From Prosthecobacter sp. (GTDB taxonomy: Bacteria > Verrucomicrobiota > Verrucomicrobiia > Verrucomicrobiales > Verrucomicrobiaceae): a DNA stretch of 60,035 nucleotides. Shown here piece after piece: positions 16,312-24,551 of the stretch; within the stretch, counting starts at the first letter, position 1, and every line of letters starts with the position of its first letter. The stretch covers positions 1 to 60,035 of the forward strand of contig NZ_JAGRPF010000052.1 in the NCBI RefSeq assembly GCF_020439865.1, in the 5' to 3' direction. The notes beneath the pieces are model-generated. The model saw nothing but the letters and a program-made list of their open reading frames with translations. It was not told where the DNA came from and ran no database searches. The translations under genes were made by a program, and so were the position numbers.

Positions 16312-17244
16312 ATGAACCCGGCCATCATCTGCGCTTTGATCTGCTCGGTGCTGCTGACGCCATCAGCAGACGGCAAGGATGCAAAATCATCACTAGGGCA
16401 GAAGGCTCCGACGAGCATGGAAGAGCTCGACAATCAGAAACGATTAAGGCCTGAATATGTCGTCAATATTCGAATAATTGAGGACAGACGGGAGGAGCTT
16501 CACCAAATCATTACCGCTACTGGCGAAGTTCAGGTTCCGTACCTCGGGCTGACGAAAGCTGAGGATCTGACATGCCGTGAACTGGCCTATAAGATCAAAA
16601 CCGGGCTGGAGAAAGAGTATTTCAAAGTGGCCACGGTATTGATAACCTGTAACTTCAAACCTTTTGAGCCATATCACATACCAGAAAGTAAATCGGCCTC
16701 ATCGCTGAAAATGCCAGCGAGCATGGCGGAACTCGACAGGCTGAAGCCAATTGAGATAGGACATGTTATTACCATCCGAGTCGTTGAGGACAAACGCGCT
16801 GCGCTTCAGCAAGTCGTTTCAGTCACAGGCATGATCCAAGCTCCTTATCTTGGGGCGCTTAATGCTGAGGGGCTTACCTGCCGTGAAGTGGCCGACAACA
16901 TCAAAGCCGGGTTGGAGAAAGACTTCTTCAGGACAGCGACTGTTCTCGTTCTTGATTGTGGGGAGCACGTCCCGAGCGAGTGTGCTCTGGAGTTTGCCGT
17001 CGTCTTTGGAGCTGTCACGAAAGAAGGCAAATATGATCTCTCTCAACAAGACACCACCGTTTCAAATCTTCTAAACCAAACAGGCGGGTATAACGGCAAA
17101 AGAACGCCTCCACGGATTTATATCATCCGCAAGACACCCCAAGGCAACAAACGCCTCTTGGTAAATACAAGAGCCGTTTTCGTCGAGAAGCGTCCGGAGT
17201 ACGATTTGTTTCTTCGGCCAGATGATTTCGTGATCGTTGAATAG
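16312..17244 (+). CDS. Polysaccharide-export-like periplasmic protein with duplicated PES domain
   Basis: About 310 residues from the ATG at 16312 (MNPAIICALICSVLLTPSADG), which gives a signal peptide; a TTG at 16288 is possible. Two consecutive copies of a poly-export (PES/Wza-type) domain are clear: VVNIRIIEDRREELHQII ... VQVPYLG ... LTCRELAYKIKTGLEKEYF, and VITIRVVEDKRAALQQVV ... IQAPYLG ... LTCREVADNIKAGLEKDFF. An SLBB-like C-terminus follows (VFGAVTKEGKYDL, LRPDDFVIVE). Family members form the outer-membrane exit channel for exopolysaccharide. No capsule genes are nearby, and two PES copies in one chain is unusual. Confidence 0.75.
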   Translation: MNPAIICALICSVLLTPSADGKDAKSSLGQKAPTSMEELDNQKRLRPEYVVNIRIIEDRREELHQIITATGEVQVPYLGLTKAEDLTCRELAYKIKTGLEKEYFKVATVLITCNFKPFEPYHIPESKSASSLKMPASMAELDRLKPIEIGHVITIRVVEDKRAALQQVVSVTGMIQAPYLGALNAEGLTCREVADNIKAGLEKDFFRTATVLVLDCGEHVPSECALEFAVVFGAVTKEGKYDLSQQDTTVSNLLNQTGGYNGKRTPPRIYIIRKTPQGNKRLLVNTRAVFVEKRPEYDLFLRPDDFVIVE

Positions 17245-17246
17245 CG

Positions 17247-18512
17247 CTACACCCCGCCTGCCCGCACCGTCGCGTAGCTCTTCTTGCCTTTGCGGAGGAT
17301 GCAGAGCTTGCCGCCGAGGAAGTTTTCGGCGGTGAGGGTGGGCACCGTGTTGGCGGCGACCTGGACGTTGTTGATGTAGAAGCCGCCGCCTTTCATCAGG
17401 CGGCCGGCGTCGCCCTTGGAGGTGGCGAGGCCGAGGGTGACGAGGAGTTCGGCGATCTGCGGGATGTTCGCGAGATCGACCTCGGTCGTGGGAGCGGACG
17501 CGGTGGCTTCGATGAGCGTGTTCACATCCGCGGTGGCGAGATCGGCGCCGCCGAAGAGGGCGTTGGAGGCGTCGATGACCTTTTGCAGTTCCTCCTCGCC
17601 ATGCACCAGGCGCGTGACCTCGGCGGCGAGGCGTTTGTGGCCGTTGCGCTGTCCGGGGTTGGCGTTGTGCTCGGCTTCGATGGCTTCGATCTCCGCATGC
17701 GAGAGCAGCGTGAACTGGCGCAGGAAGCGCGGCACGTCGGGGTCCTCGGAGTTCACCCAGAACTGGTAGAAGGCATACGGGCTGGTCTTCTTCGGGTCCA
17801 TCCAGATGGCTCCGGCCTCGGACTTGCCGAATTTTTTGCCGGAGCTGGTGGTGATGAGCGGGAAGGTGACGACGTGCGTGTGCTGGCCGCGCAGCTTGCG
17901 CACGAGGTCGATGCCTGCGGTCATGTTCCCCCACTGGTCGCTGCCGCCGATCTGCACGGTGCAGCCGTGGCGCTCGTTGAGCACGACGAAGTCATACGAC
18001 TGCAAAATCATGTAGGTGAACTCGGTGAACGAGATGCCGCTCTCGAGGCGCGCGCTGACGGATTCCTTCGCGAGCATCCACGCGATGGTGAAGTGCTTGC
18101 CCACATCGCGCAGCAGCTCGACGGCGCTGAGTTTGCAGATCCAGTCGGCGTTGTTTTCGATGATCGTTTTGTCGGGAACGAGGATGCTGCGAATCTGCAC
18201 CTCGATGCGCTTCACGAACTCCGCGACGGTCTCGGGCGTGTTGAGCGTGCGCTCATTGGCCTTGCCGCTCGGGTCGCCGATCAAACCGGTGCCGCCACCA
18301 ACGATGGCGATGGCTTTGTGCCCGTGCTCCTGCACGCGGCGCAGCGCCATGAGCGGAAGCAGATTGCCGATGTGCAGGCTGTCAGCGGTCGGATCGAACC
18401 CGCAGTAGAAAGTCTGCTGGGTCTTGAGGGCTTCCTTGAGGGCTTCGAGGTCGCTGCACTGCTTGAGCAGTCCGCGCCATTCGAGGTCGGCGATCAGGTC
18501 GGTGGTGGGCAT
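17247..18512 (-). CDS. tyrS: Tyrosyl-tRNA synthetase
   Basis: 421 residues, the normal length for bacterial TyrRS. The class I signatures are present: PTADSLHIGNLLPL (HIGH motif) and KFGKSEAGAIWMD (KMSKS loop). The tyrosine pocket motif QIGGSDQWGNMTAGIDL is also clear, and a C-terminal S4 RNA-binding domain starts near residue 350 (LLVTLGLATSKGDAGRLM). It charges tRNA-Tyr in the cytoplasm. Its stop lies 2 bases from the convergent export-protein stop. A lipoprotein gene lies 11 bases upstream on the same strand, so the two are probably cotranscribed. Confidence 0.98.
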   Translation of the reverse strand: MPTTDLIADLEWRGLLKQCSDLEALKEALKTQQTFYCGFDPTADSLHIGNLLPLMALRRVQEHGHKAIAIVGGGTGLIGDPSGKANERTLNTPETVAEFVKRIEVQIRSILVPDKTIIENNADWICKLSAVELLRDVGKHFTIAWMLAKESVSARLESGISFTEFTYMILQSYDFVVLNERHGCTVQIGGSDQWGNMTAGIDLVRKLRGQHTHVVTFPLITTSSGKKFGKSEAGAIWMDPKKTSPYAFYQFWVNSEDPDVPRFLRQFTLLSHAEIEAIEAEHNANPGQRNGHKRLAAEVTRLVHGEEELQKVIDASNALFGGADLATADVNTLIEATASAPTTEVDLANIPQIAELLVTLGLATSKGDAGRLMKGGGFYINNVQVAANTVPTLTAENFLGGKLCILRKGKKSYATVRAGGV

Positions 18513-18523
18513 GAAACTAAAAA

Positions 18524-19036
18524 TCAGGGCGTGGAGCCGGGTTCAGCGCGCAGGAGCTGGGAGCCGTTGTAGCGCTCGTTGGGTTTGAAGAGCCAGCCGG
18601 GGCTTTCATTGCGGATTTCCCAGCGGCGCAGTTCGAACTCGGGCAGGACGAGATTGCTGTTGGGATCAAACACTTTGCGGCCGGTGTAGCGGCCCCAAAT
18701 GTTGTACTCGGTGTTGTGGTCGTCGCCGTAGGCGTAGCCACCGTCGGTCGGCTGCTCGGGCAGGCGGTAGGGGATCTTCTGGTAGCGCTCGTTCATGATG
18801 ACGAGCTTCGAAGATTCCCAGCCTTCACCCGGACGACGCAGATAACCCCAGAGGTGGGTGTGATCGATGTAGTAACGGCGACCGATGTAGTAGTCACCCC
18901 GTGGCTCCATGGCGATCTGACGATGGCGAGCTTCGACCGCCATGGCCTGCTGTGGGGAAAGGCCGGTGGTTTCGCAGCCGGTGATGAGCAGGCTGAGAAG
19001 GCAGAACAAGACGGAGAAGAAGGCACGGCGTGGCAT
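18524..19036 (-). CDS. Lipoprotein of unknown function
   Basis: About 170 residues from the ATG at 19036 (PRRAFFSVLFCLLSLLITGC gives a lipobox); a start four codons upstream (19048) is equally possible. The mature part is Tyr/Arg/Trp-rich (GDYYIGRRYYIDHTHLWGYL, YNIWGRYTG) and looks like a small beta domain. I recognise no family. It is directly upstream of tyrS and divergent from the sulfatase gene. Confidence 0.7.
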   Translation of the reverse strand: MPRRAFFSVLFCLLSLLITGCETTGLSPQQAMAVEARHRQIAMEPRGDYYIGRRYYIDHTHLWGYLRRPGEGWESSKLVIMNERYQKIPYRLPEQPTDGGYAYGDDHNTEYNIWGRYTGRKVFDPNSNLVLPEFELRRWEIRNESPGWLFKPNERYNGSQLLRAEPGSTP

Positions 19037-19128
19037 GGCGGCGCGCATTGTGAAGCGTGCGGGGGCGGTCGCAATGGGAAAGGCGCAAGTAGGTGAAAGT
19101 CACCACACACCGCCTTCGTGAACGGGCC

Positions 19129-21210
19129 ATGCGCCTCCTGCTCGTCCTCGCTCTCTTTGCTTCCTCCGTCTTCGCTGCTGACACACCGAACATCGTCATC
19201 ATCCTGTCCGACGACTACGGTTACGGCAGCGCCAACTGCTACGGGGCGGACGGCAAGCTCGTCCAGACGCCGAACATCGACCGCCTCGCGAAGGAGGGAC
19301 GTCGTTTTACGGATGCGAACACGACGTCGTCTGTGTGCTCACCCACGCGTTATTCGGTGCTGACGGGCCGCTACTGCTGGCGAACCTCGCTTACGCACGA
19401 GGTGCTGGGCACTTTTTCACCGCTGCACATTGAGAAGACGCGGCTGAACATGGCTTCGCTGCTCAAAAAGCACGGCTATCAAAACGCGGCGATCGGCAAG
19501 TGGCACCTCGGCTACGGCGATGCTGACGGCTCGCTCAACTGGCGCACCGATTACACCGCCGAGCTGTCGCCCGGACCGCTCGACATCGGTTTTGATTATC
19601 ACTTCGGCGTGCCCAGCAACCACGGCGACCTCACCGGCATCTATGTCGAGAACCGTTTTGTTTACGGGCTGCGCAGCGGCAAGATTCCCGAGGGAATGAA
19701 AATCCACGCGCCGGATTCGGACGATCCGAATTTCAAAGCAACTTATTCCAAGGAAGACACGGAAAACGGACGCGCGACCATCCTCGAACTCGACGCACCA
19801 AAACGCGTGAACGAACGCGTGATGCCACAGCTCACGACGAAGGCCGCGGAATGGATTTCCCAGCAGAAGAAGGGCACGCCGTTCTTCCTCTACTACACGC
19901 CTGTCGCCGTGCACAATCCGGTGACGCCTGACAAGGACATCGCAGGACAGAGCAAGGCCGGTTCGTATGGCGACTGGATTCACGAGCTCGACCGGAGCGT
20001 CGGCGGCGTGTTGAAAGCACTCGATGACGGCGGCTTCGCCGACAACACGCTCGTCATTTTCAGCAGCGACAACGGAGGCGTGTTTCATCCGGAACGCGAC
20101 ATGCCGCAGACGGTGGCCTACAAGGCCGGGCTCAAGGTGAACGGCAGCTTGCGCGGCAGCAAACACGACGTGTGGGAGGGCGGATTCAAGGTGCCCTTCA
20201 TTGTGCGCTGGCCCGGAAAAGTTCCCGCCGGTTCGGTGTGCGACGACATGATCAGCGTGGCGGACATCCTGGCCACCACCGCGGCGATCACGGGCGACAA
20301 ACTTCCTGCTGCCGCCACCGCCGCCGAAGACAGCTACAATGCGCTGCCCGCCTTTCTTGGCACCAAGGATGCCGCGCCCACCCGCGATCACATGTTCATT
20401 CACAGCGCCGACGGTGTCTTCGCCATCCGCAAAGGACCGTGGAAGTGGATCGAGGGCGTACCCGTCAGCGAAATCAAACCCGGCGTGCGCAAATCGCGCG
20501 CAAGCCAGTTCAAGTCGCAGCTCTACAACGTGAAGGACGATCCCGCCGAGACGACGGATGTCAGCGTGCAGCATCCCGAAGTTGTGAAGGAACTCAGCGC
20601 CTTGGTGAACCGCTATCGCGACGGCGGCTACAGCCGCGAACTGCCGCCCATCGTTGTGAAAAAACCACCACCCACGTTGCCGCCACTGACGGGTGAGACA
20701 ATGATGGAACTGCCATTGGGTGAGCTGCCCGGGAAACCGTGGTTTGCGACCAAGGGAGCTTGGAAGGCTCACGACGGCGCGGTTTGGGGCCTGCAGGCGA
20801 AGTCAGGCGATCAAGGATCCACGTTGCGCGGACCGCTGCCGATCACCGACGGAACACTGCAGTATGAGATCAAGCTCCACACCGCCGGACGCCACTCGCT
20901 GCGCATTCAAACAGCCGACAAGCATTCCTTCCGCATCGTCGTAAGCAGCTCGCAGATCGAGATCACCAAGAACCCGGACCCTGGTCAGGGCAAAGAGCAG
21001 ACCGAGACGCTGGCTCGTCAGAAACTCAAACTCAACCCTGATGCATGGCAGACGCTGCGGGTGACTTTTGCAGGCAAGCAGGTCACGGCCCGGATCGGCG
21101 GTGTAACCGCCAAAGCCACTCATGACGTGATCGGCGGAGCGAAGGACCAGCTCAATCTGCTCGTCTTCGAGGGCGAAGCCGGTTTCAAGAATCTGAAGGT
21201 GGTCAAATGA
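19129..21210 (+). CDS. Secreted sulfatase (formylglycine type) with C-terminal beta-sandwich
   Basis: 693 residues from the ATG at 19129, giving the signal peptide MRLLLVLALFASSVFA; an earlier ATG at 19093 lacks signal-like features. The sulfatase domain (~18-500) shows NIVIILSDDYGYG (metal Asp pair), the active-site CSPTRYSVLTGR whose Cys would be converted to formylglycine, GKWHLGY and FSSDNGG. A C-terminal module (~540-693; LPGKPWFATKGAWKAHDGAVW) resembles the DUF1080/LamG-like sandwich. It probably desulfates algal or host polysaccharide outside the cytoplasm. Its end overlaps the convergent btaB end by 8 bases. No maturase gene is in the window. Confidence 0.95.
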   Translation: MRLLLVLALFASSVFAADTPNIVIILSDDYGYGSANCYGADGKLVQTPNIDRLAKEGRRFTDANTTSSVCSPTRYSVLTGRYCWRTSLTHEVLGTFSPLHIEKTRLNMASLLKKHGYQNAAIGKWHLGYGDADGSLNWRTDYTAELSPGPLDIGFDYHFGVPSNHGDLTGIYVENRFVYGLRSGKIPEGMKIHAPDSDDPNFKATYSKEDTENGRATILELDAPKRVNERVMPQLTTKAAEWISQQKKGTPFFLYYTPVAVHNPVTPDKDIAGQSKAGSYGDWIHELDRSVGGVLKALDDGGFADNTLVIFSSDNGGVFHPERDMPQTVAYKAGLKVNGSLRGSKHDVWEGGFKVPFIVRWPGKVPAGSVCDDMISVADILATTAAITGDKLPAAATAAEDSYNALPAFLGTKDAAPTRDHMFIHSADGVFAIRKGPWKWIEGVPVSEIKPGVRKSRASQFKSQLYNVKDDPAETTDVSVQHPEVVKELSALVNRYRDGGYSRELPPIVVKKPPPTLPPLTGETMMELPLGELPGKPWFATKGAWKAHDGAVWGLQAKSGDQGSTLRGPLPITDGTLQYEIKLHTAGRHSLRIQTADKHSFRIVVSSSQIEITKNPDPGQGKEQTETLARQKLKLNPDAWQTLRVTFAGKQVTARIGGVTAKATHDVIGGAKDQLNLLVFEGEAGFKNLKVVK

Positions 21211-21832
21211 CAGGCTGCTTCCGGCCGATGAAAATGCCGTAGCTCCAGAGACCTGCGTAGGCGGTGAAACGCTCGTCGAGCAGCGGGGCGAACTTCCTTC
21301 TCAAGCGTGGCCAGAGGTGCTTTTCCATGCGCACGTGATTCACGCCCATCCAGCGGCGAAACCAGGCGAAATGGGAATGGGAAAAATCCACGACAGCGAT
21401 GCAGCCGCCGTCCTCGAGATCTTCCCACGCGGCATCGATGGCCTGCTCCCAGCCGGGGTTGAACATCGACAGCGCATACGAGAAGAGGACGAGATCGAAT
21501 CGCGTTTGTCCCGTATGGACCGGCGCCGAGTAGGAGCGGTGGAGCAGGGTGGTTTTGTCATTGCGCACTTTCTTTGCCGCAATGGCGAGCATTTGCTCCG
21601 ACAGATCCACGCCGGTGAGGTGGGCGGATGGGAAACACTTCCGCAGACCGGGCAGATTACGGCCGGTTCCGCAACCCACTTCGAGCACGCGCCGGGGGCT
21701 GACCACACGCGCTGCACGGCGCAAAACTTCTTCGCGCCCAAACAGAAAACTCCAACGCGTGGAGTCGTAGATCCGTGAGTGGAACTGATAGTAGCGTTCC
21801 AGCGCCGTGTTCGGAGCCGCCGCCGCATTCAT
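21203..21832 (-). CDS. btaB: SAM-dependent methyltransferase, probable betaine-lipid synthase BtaB
   Basis: 209 residues from the ATG at 21832, which overlaps the stop of the upstream gene by 4 bases. Motif I is VLEVGCGTGRNLPGL, an acidic strand-2 end follows in LTGVDLSEQML, and FDLVLFSYALSMF is motif IV. The N-terminal AALERYYQFHSRIYDSTRW-like opening and the WSYGIFIGRK end fit BtaB-type enzymes, which methylate diacylglyceryl-homoserine three times to give DGTS. The assignment rests largely on its coupling to the btaA-like gene; a related phospholipid N-methyltransferase is the alternative. Confidence 0.85.
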   Translation of the reverse strand: MNAAAAPNTALERYYQFHSRIYDSTRWSFLFGREEVLRRAARVVSPRRVLEVGCGTGRNLPGLRKCFPSAHLTGVDLSEQMLAIAAKKVRNDKTTLLHRSYSAPVHTGQTRFDLVLFSYALSMFNPGWEQAIDAAWEDLEDGGCIAVVDFSHSHFAWFRRWMGVNHVRMEKHLWPRLRRKFAPLLDERFTAYAGLWSYGIFIGRKQPVI

Positions 21833-23019
21833 GCGATCACCTCCGCAAAATGCAGACTGCCATAGGTGCCGACGCGGTCGAGCTGATGGAGGGCTTCGGT
21901 GCGTTCGGGGAAGAAACGCAGGCGCGCACGGATCGATTCGGGCACGAAGTCGATGTTGATGCCGGCGGAGCGCATCAGGATTCTCGCGCCACGCGCGCTG
22001 TTGGCGAGAATCAGCTCCCACTCTTCGAGCAAAGCGGCGGTGTCATGCGCGGCGAGCCAGTCTTGGTGATCGAGCAGCACGAAATGCGTGTAGGCGCCGG
22101 GATGCTCGCGCAGGAAGTTCGACACGGTGGTGGTGTAGCTCTTCAGGCGGTTCACGCGTGACCGGAGTGTGGCGAAGTTCTCCTGCTTCAGATAATTCGG
22201 GCAACAGCCCAGCGTGTACGAGCCGGTCATGTACACGCGCCAGAAGTAGTTGTCCTCGATCGGCAGTTCGGTGAAGACGTGACGAAGCTTGTCCTTTACA
22301 TAGGTGGTCAGTCCTCCCGGATAGGAATCCTGAATGAGTCTGATCTGCGGACGCGGCACGCCGAGCAGTGTCATGAGCGCAGGCTGGCGCAGCAGCCAGT
22401 TGCTGAACGGACCCCAGATCTCACGTTCGAAGAGCTCATAGGCCGAGCGTTGTTCCTGCAGGGAACGGGCGTCGAGCAGACAAGCAGCGAAGTTCTTCAC
22501 ATTCGGGCGCAGCTTGAAGAGCGTGTTTCCCATCACCCATGCGGCGATGCCGGAAGTGCCGTGGTAGTAGAACGATTTTTTGAGGCTGTCAGGGTTGAAA
22601 AAGCCGATGCGTTTGTCCCAGAACTTCCGTGCCGGTTCGGACAAAGTCTCCCGCACGCTGTGATAAACGCGGACGTGTTCGGGATGCGAGCCGAAACCGA
22701 ACATCTCAAACAGCTCTTTGAAGTCGCCTTTGCGAATGAGCGCCTGCTTGAACTCCAGCAGAGCGTTTTGGCGATAGTTCATGTCCACGGCGTGAATCTC
22801 TGCCGGATCATCGAGCAAATAATCGAGCGCGTTGCAGCCTGCGCTGGTGATCACGACCACGCGACTGTCCCGGTCGAGCTTCATCAGCTGCCGGTCGAGC
22901 CGTGGATCCTCCCACGCCGTGTTGTAGATGAGGTTGGAATTGTGAACATGGCGGAAGACCATGTCGTGGGCCGATTTCAACAGGTGAACCGGACGGCGGG
23001 AAGGTGATTCTTTGAGCAT
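21829..23019 (-). CDS. btaA: Betaine-lipid synthase BtaA-like (DUF3419), 3-amino-3-carboxypropyl transferase
   Basis: About 396 residues from the ATG at 23019 (MLKESPSRRPVHLLKS); a GTG two codons upstream (23025) is possible. The DUF3419 hallmark stretch is present: SNLIYNTAWEDPRLDR, VVVITSAGCNALDYLL, EIHAVDMNYRQNALLEFK. BtaA moves the aminocarboxypropyl group of S-adenosylmethionine onto diacylglycerol, giving diacylglyceryl-homoserine for BtaB. The gene is translationally coupled to btaB. In alphaproteobacteria the pathway is induced by phosphate starvation; no classical Pho box is seen here, but a CACGTG repeat array lies directly upstream. Confidence 0.9.
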   Translation of the reverse strand: MLKESPSRRPVHLLKSAHDMVFRHVHNSNLIYNTAWEDPRLDRQLMKLDRDSRVVVITSAGCNALDYLLDDPAEIHAVDMNYRQNALLEFKQALIRKGDFKELFEMFGFGSHPEHVRVYHSVRETLSEPARKFWDKRIGFFNPDSLKKSFYYHGTSGIAAWVMGNTLFKLRPNVKNFAACLLDARSLQEQRSAYELFEREIWGPFSNWLLRQPALMTLLGVPRPQIRLIQDSYPGGLTTYVKDKLRHVFTELPIEDNYFWRVYMTGSYTLGCCPNYLKQENFATLRSRVNRLKSYTTTVSNFLREHPGAYTHFVLLDHQDWLAAHDTAALLEEWELILANSARGARILMRSAGINIDFVPESIRARLRFFPERTEALHQLDRVGTYGSLHFAEVIA

Positions 23020-23058
23020 GATCACGAGGGGTGATCACGTGTTCACGTGAAACGTGAC
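23020..23058. promoter_or_regulatory. CACGTG repeat array upstream of btaA
   Basis: Just upstream of the btaA start are GATCAC, GTGATCAC and then three 8-base tandem units TCACGTGT, TCACGTGA, AACGTGAC (23035-23058). The half-site TCACGTG occurs twice at 8-base spacing and forms overlapping inverted repeats. The placement, immediately before the start codon on the minus strand, suggests a repressor operator. No Pho-box pattern is seen. Confidence 0.5.
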
Positions 23059-23123
23059 GACGAGCCAGCAAACGAGTGTGTTTGTTTCGTCACACGGAAC
23101 CGGAAGACCGATCAGTCTGCGAA

Positions 23124-23549
23124 TCAGTACAGCAGAAAGCCAATCTCGCTGTCCGTGAACTGGGACGTATCATCGACAGCCAGCAGGGCCTGCGTGTCGA
23201 AGGTGGCCTCCCACGGAGTTTCCGCTTCAGGCAGCAGCGGAAGATCAGGAACGCTCTGCACCGGGACCTCCTGTTTCGCGAGCTGGGGCTCGGCGGCAGG
23301 CTGGGTTTGGAAAATCACGATCGCCAGGGCGACAGCAGCCACGGCAACCGTGGCGAAGGCCCACTTGCCGGCCGGAGCGGCAAACGAGACATCTTCCCAC
23401 CAGTTCTTCAAAGCTGCGAGCCAGCCGCGGTCCTGCGGGGTCTGGCGGGCGGCACGAACCACATTTTGGGTGAAATTGGGGCGCACCTCGACCTTGCGGG
23501 CCTGAGCCAGCAGTTTGGCGATGGGATCTTGAGGTGAAAGCGGTTCCAT
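23124..23549 (-). CDS. Single-pass membrane protein, anti-sigma-like
   Basis: 141 residues. A short cytoplasmic segment (MEPLSPQDPIAKLLAQARKV, then FTQNVVRAARQTPQDRGW) precedes one membrane helix (FATVAVAAVALAIVIF). A Pro/Glu-rich extracytoplasmic tail follows, with acidic residues at the end. The layout resembles small anti-sigma factors of PVC bacteria that pair with ECF sigma factors. No sigma gene is adjacent, so the function remains open. The promoter would lie in the short gap upstream (23550-23594). Confidence 0.7.
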   Translation of the reverse strand: MEPLSPQDPIAKLLAQARKVEVRPNFTQNVVRAARQTPQDRGWLAALKNWWEDVSFAAPAGKWAFATVAVAAVALAIVIFQTQPAAEPQLAKQEVPVQSVPDLPLLPEAETPWEATFDTQALLAVDDTSQFTDSEIGFLLY

Positions 23550-23594
23550 GACGTCAAAAAATAACCGTGGGGGCGGCCCAAAGTTGCAAAAAAA

Positions 23595-23948
23595 TCAGCC
23601 CGGAGGCCATTTCAGGTTCCGACCGGCCAAAAGATGCACGTGCAGGTGCGGCACCGACTCACCGGCGTCGGCGCCGTGATTGATGACCAGCCGGAAGCCT
23701 TTGCTGCGGTCCTTGATGCCGAGTTTGTCGGCGATTTTGCCTGCGGCGAGCAGCAACGCTCCGAGGGTCGCCTGATCGTCCGCCACCGCCTCGCCGACAC
23801 GTGGAATCAGCTTTTTCGGCACGATCAAAACGTGCGTGGGCGCCTGCGGATTGACGTCGTTGAAGGCGGCCACCAGATCGTCCTCGTAAACGAGCGGGGC
23901 GGGGATTTCGCGGTCGATGATCTCTTGAAAAATGGTCTTCTCACTCAT
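23595..23948 (-). CDS. hinT: HIT-family nucleotide-binding protein (HinT-like)
   Basis: 117 residues, complete. It begins MSEKTIFQEIIDREIPA and ends with the histidine triad HLHVHLLAGR; PQAPTHVLIVPKKLIPRV and INHGADAGESV are typical of HinT. The family hydrolyses adenosine phosphoramidates in the cytoplasm. It starts 6 bases after the stop of nrdR on the same strand, so the two are probably cotranscribed. Confidence 0.96.
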   Translation of the reverse strand: MSEKTIFQEIIDREIPAPLVYEDDLVAAFNDVNPQAPTHVLIVPKKLIPRVGEAVADDQATLGALLLAAGKIADKLGIKDRSKGFRLVINHGADAGESVPHLHVHLLAGRNLKWPPG

Positions 23949-23954
23949 GGCGGA

Positions 23955-24443
23955 TTAACGGAAAAGCTCGGGCTGCCGGCCGTCGCGCGGACGGCGTTCG
24001 CCGAGGCTCTTGATCTCGTCGATGAACTCGCCCACGTCCTCGAACTGCCGGTACACCGAGGCATAGCGCACGTAGGCCACGTGATCGATCGCCTCCAGCC
24101 GGCGCATCACCTTCGCACCGATGACGGTGGAGGGGATTTCGCGGTAGCCTTCCTCTTCGAGTTCGTTGGCGATGTCGTCCACGAGCTGCTCGAGCTGCTC
24201 CATCTTCACAGGGCGTTTCTCGCAGGCCTTGGTGACGCCGCCCATGAGCTTGTCGCGGTTGAAGTTCTCACGGGCACCGTTGCGTTTCACCACGCGTAAT
24301 TCCTCGCGCTCGACGAGCTCGTAGGTCGTGAAGCGGAAATCGCACTTCATGCACTCGCGGCGGCGGCGGATGGCATGCCCCTCCCGCGCCTCGCGAGAGT
24401 CGATCACTTTATCTTGGGAGCTTCCGCATTTGGGGCAGCGCAT
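23955..24443 (-). CDS. nrdR: Transcriptional repressor NrdR
   Basis: 162 residues from the ATG at 24443, giving the canonical start MRCPKCGSSQDKVIDSREA. The N-terminal zinc ribbon uses two CxxC pairs (CPKC, CMKC), and an ATP-cone follows (VVKRNGARENFNRDKLMGGV; VAYVRYASVYRQFEDV). NrdR represses ribonucleotide reductase genes according to the ATP/dATP ratio. No nrd genes are in the window. It is divergent from coaC. No Shine-Dalgarno match precedes the ATG; the leader reads CCAACCCACCCCCCAG. Confidence 0.97.
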   Translation of the reverse strand: MRCPKCGSSQDKVIDSREAREGHAIRRRRECMKCDFRFTTYELVEREELRVVKRNGARENFNRDKLMGGVTKACEKRPVKMEQLEQLVDDIANELEEEGYREIPSTVIGAKVMRRLEAIDHVAYVRYASVYRQFEDVGEFIDEIKSLGERRPRDGRQPELFR

Positions 24444-24551
24444 CTGGGGGGTGGGTTGGGACCGGAAATGTGCTTTCTCGGGGGCACTTAGGCAAGTTCC
24501 TTCGTAGTTCGGGCTTTGCGCCCCCATTTTCGCGTTTATCGTTCCCTCCTA

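Noticed and set aside
23020..23123. Pho box for the btaAB operon
   Set aside because: No CTGTCAT-like direct repeats with 11-base period are present; the visible repeats are CACGTG-type instead.
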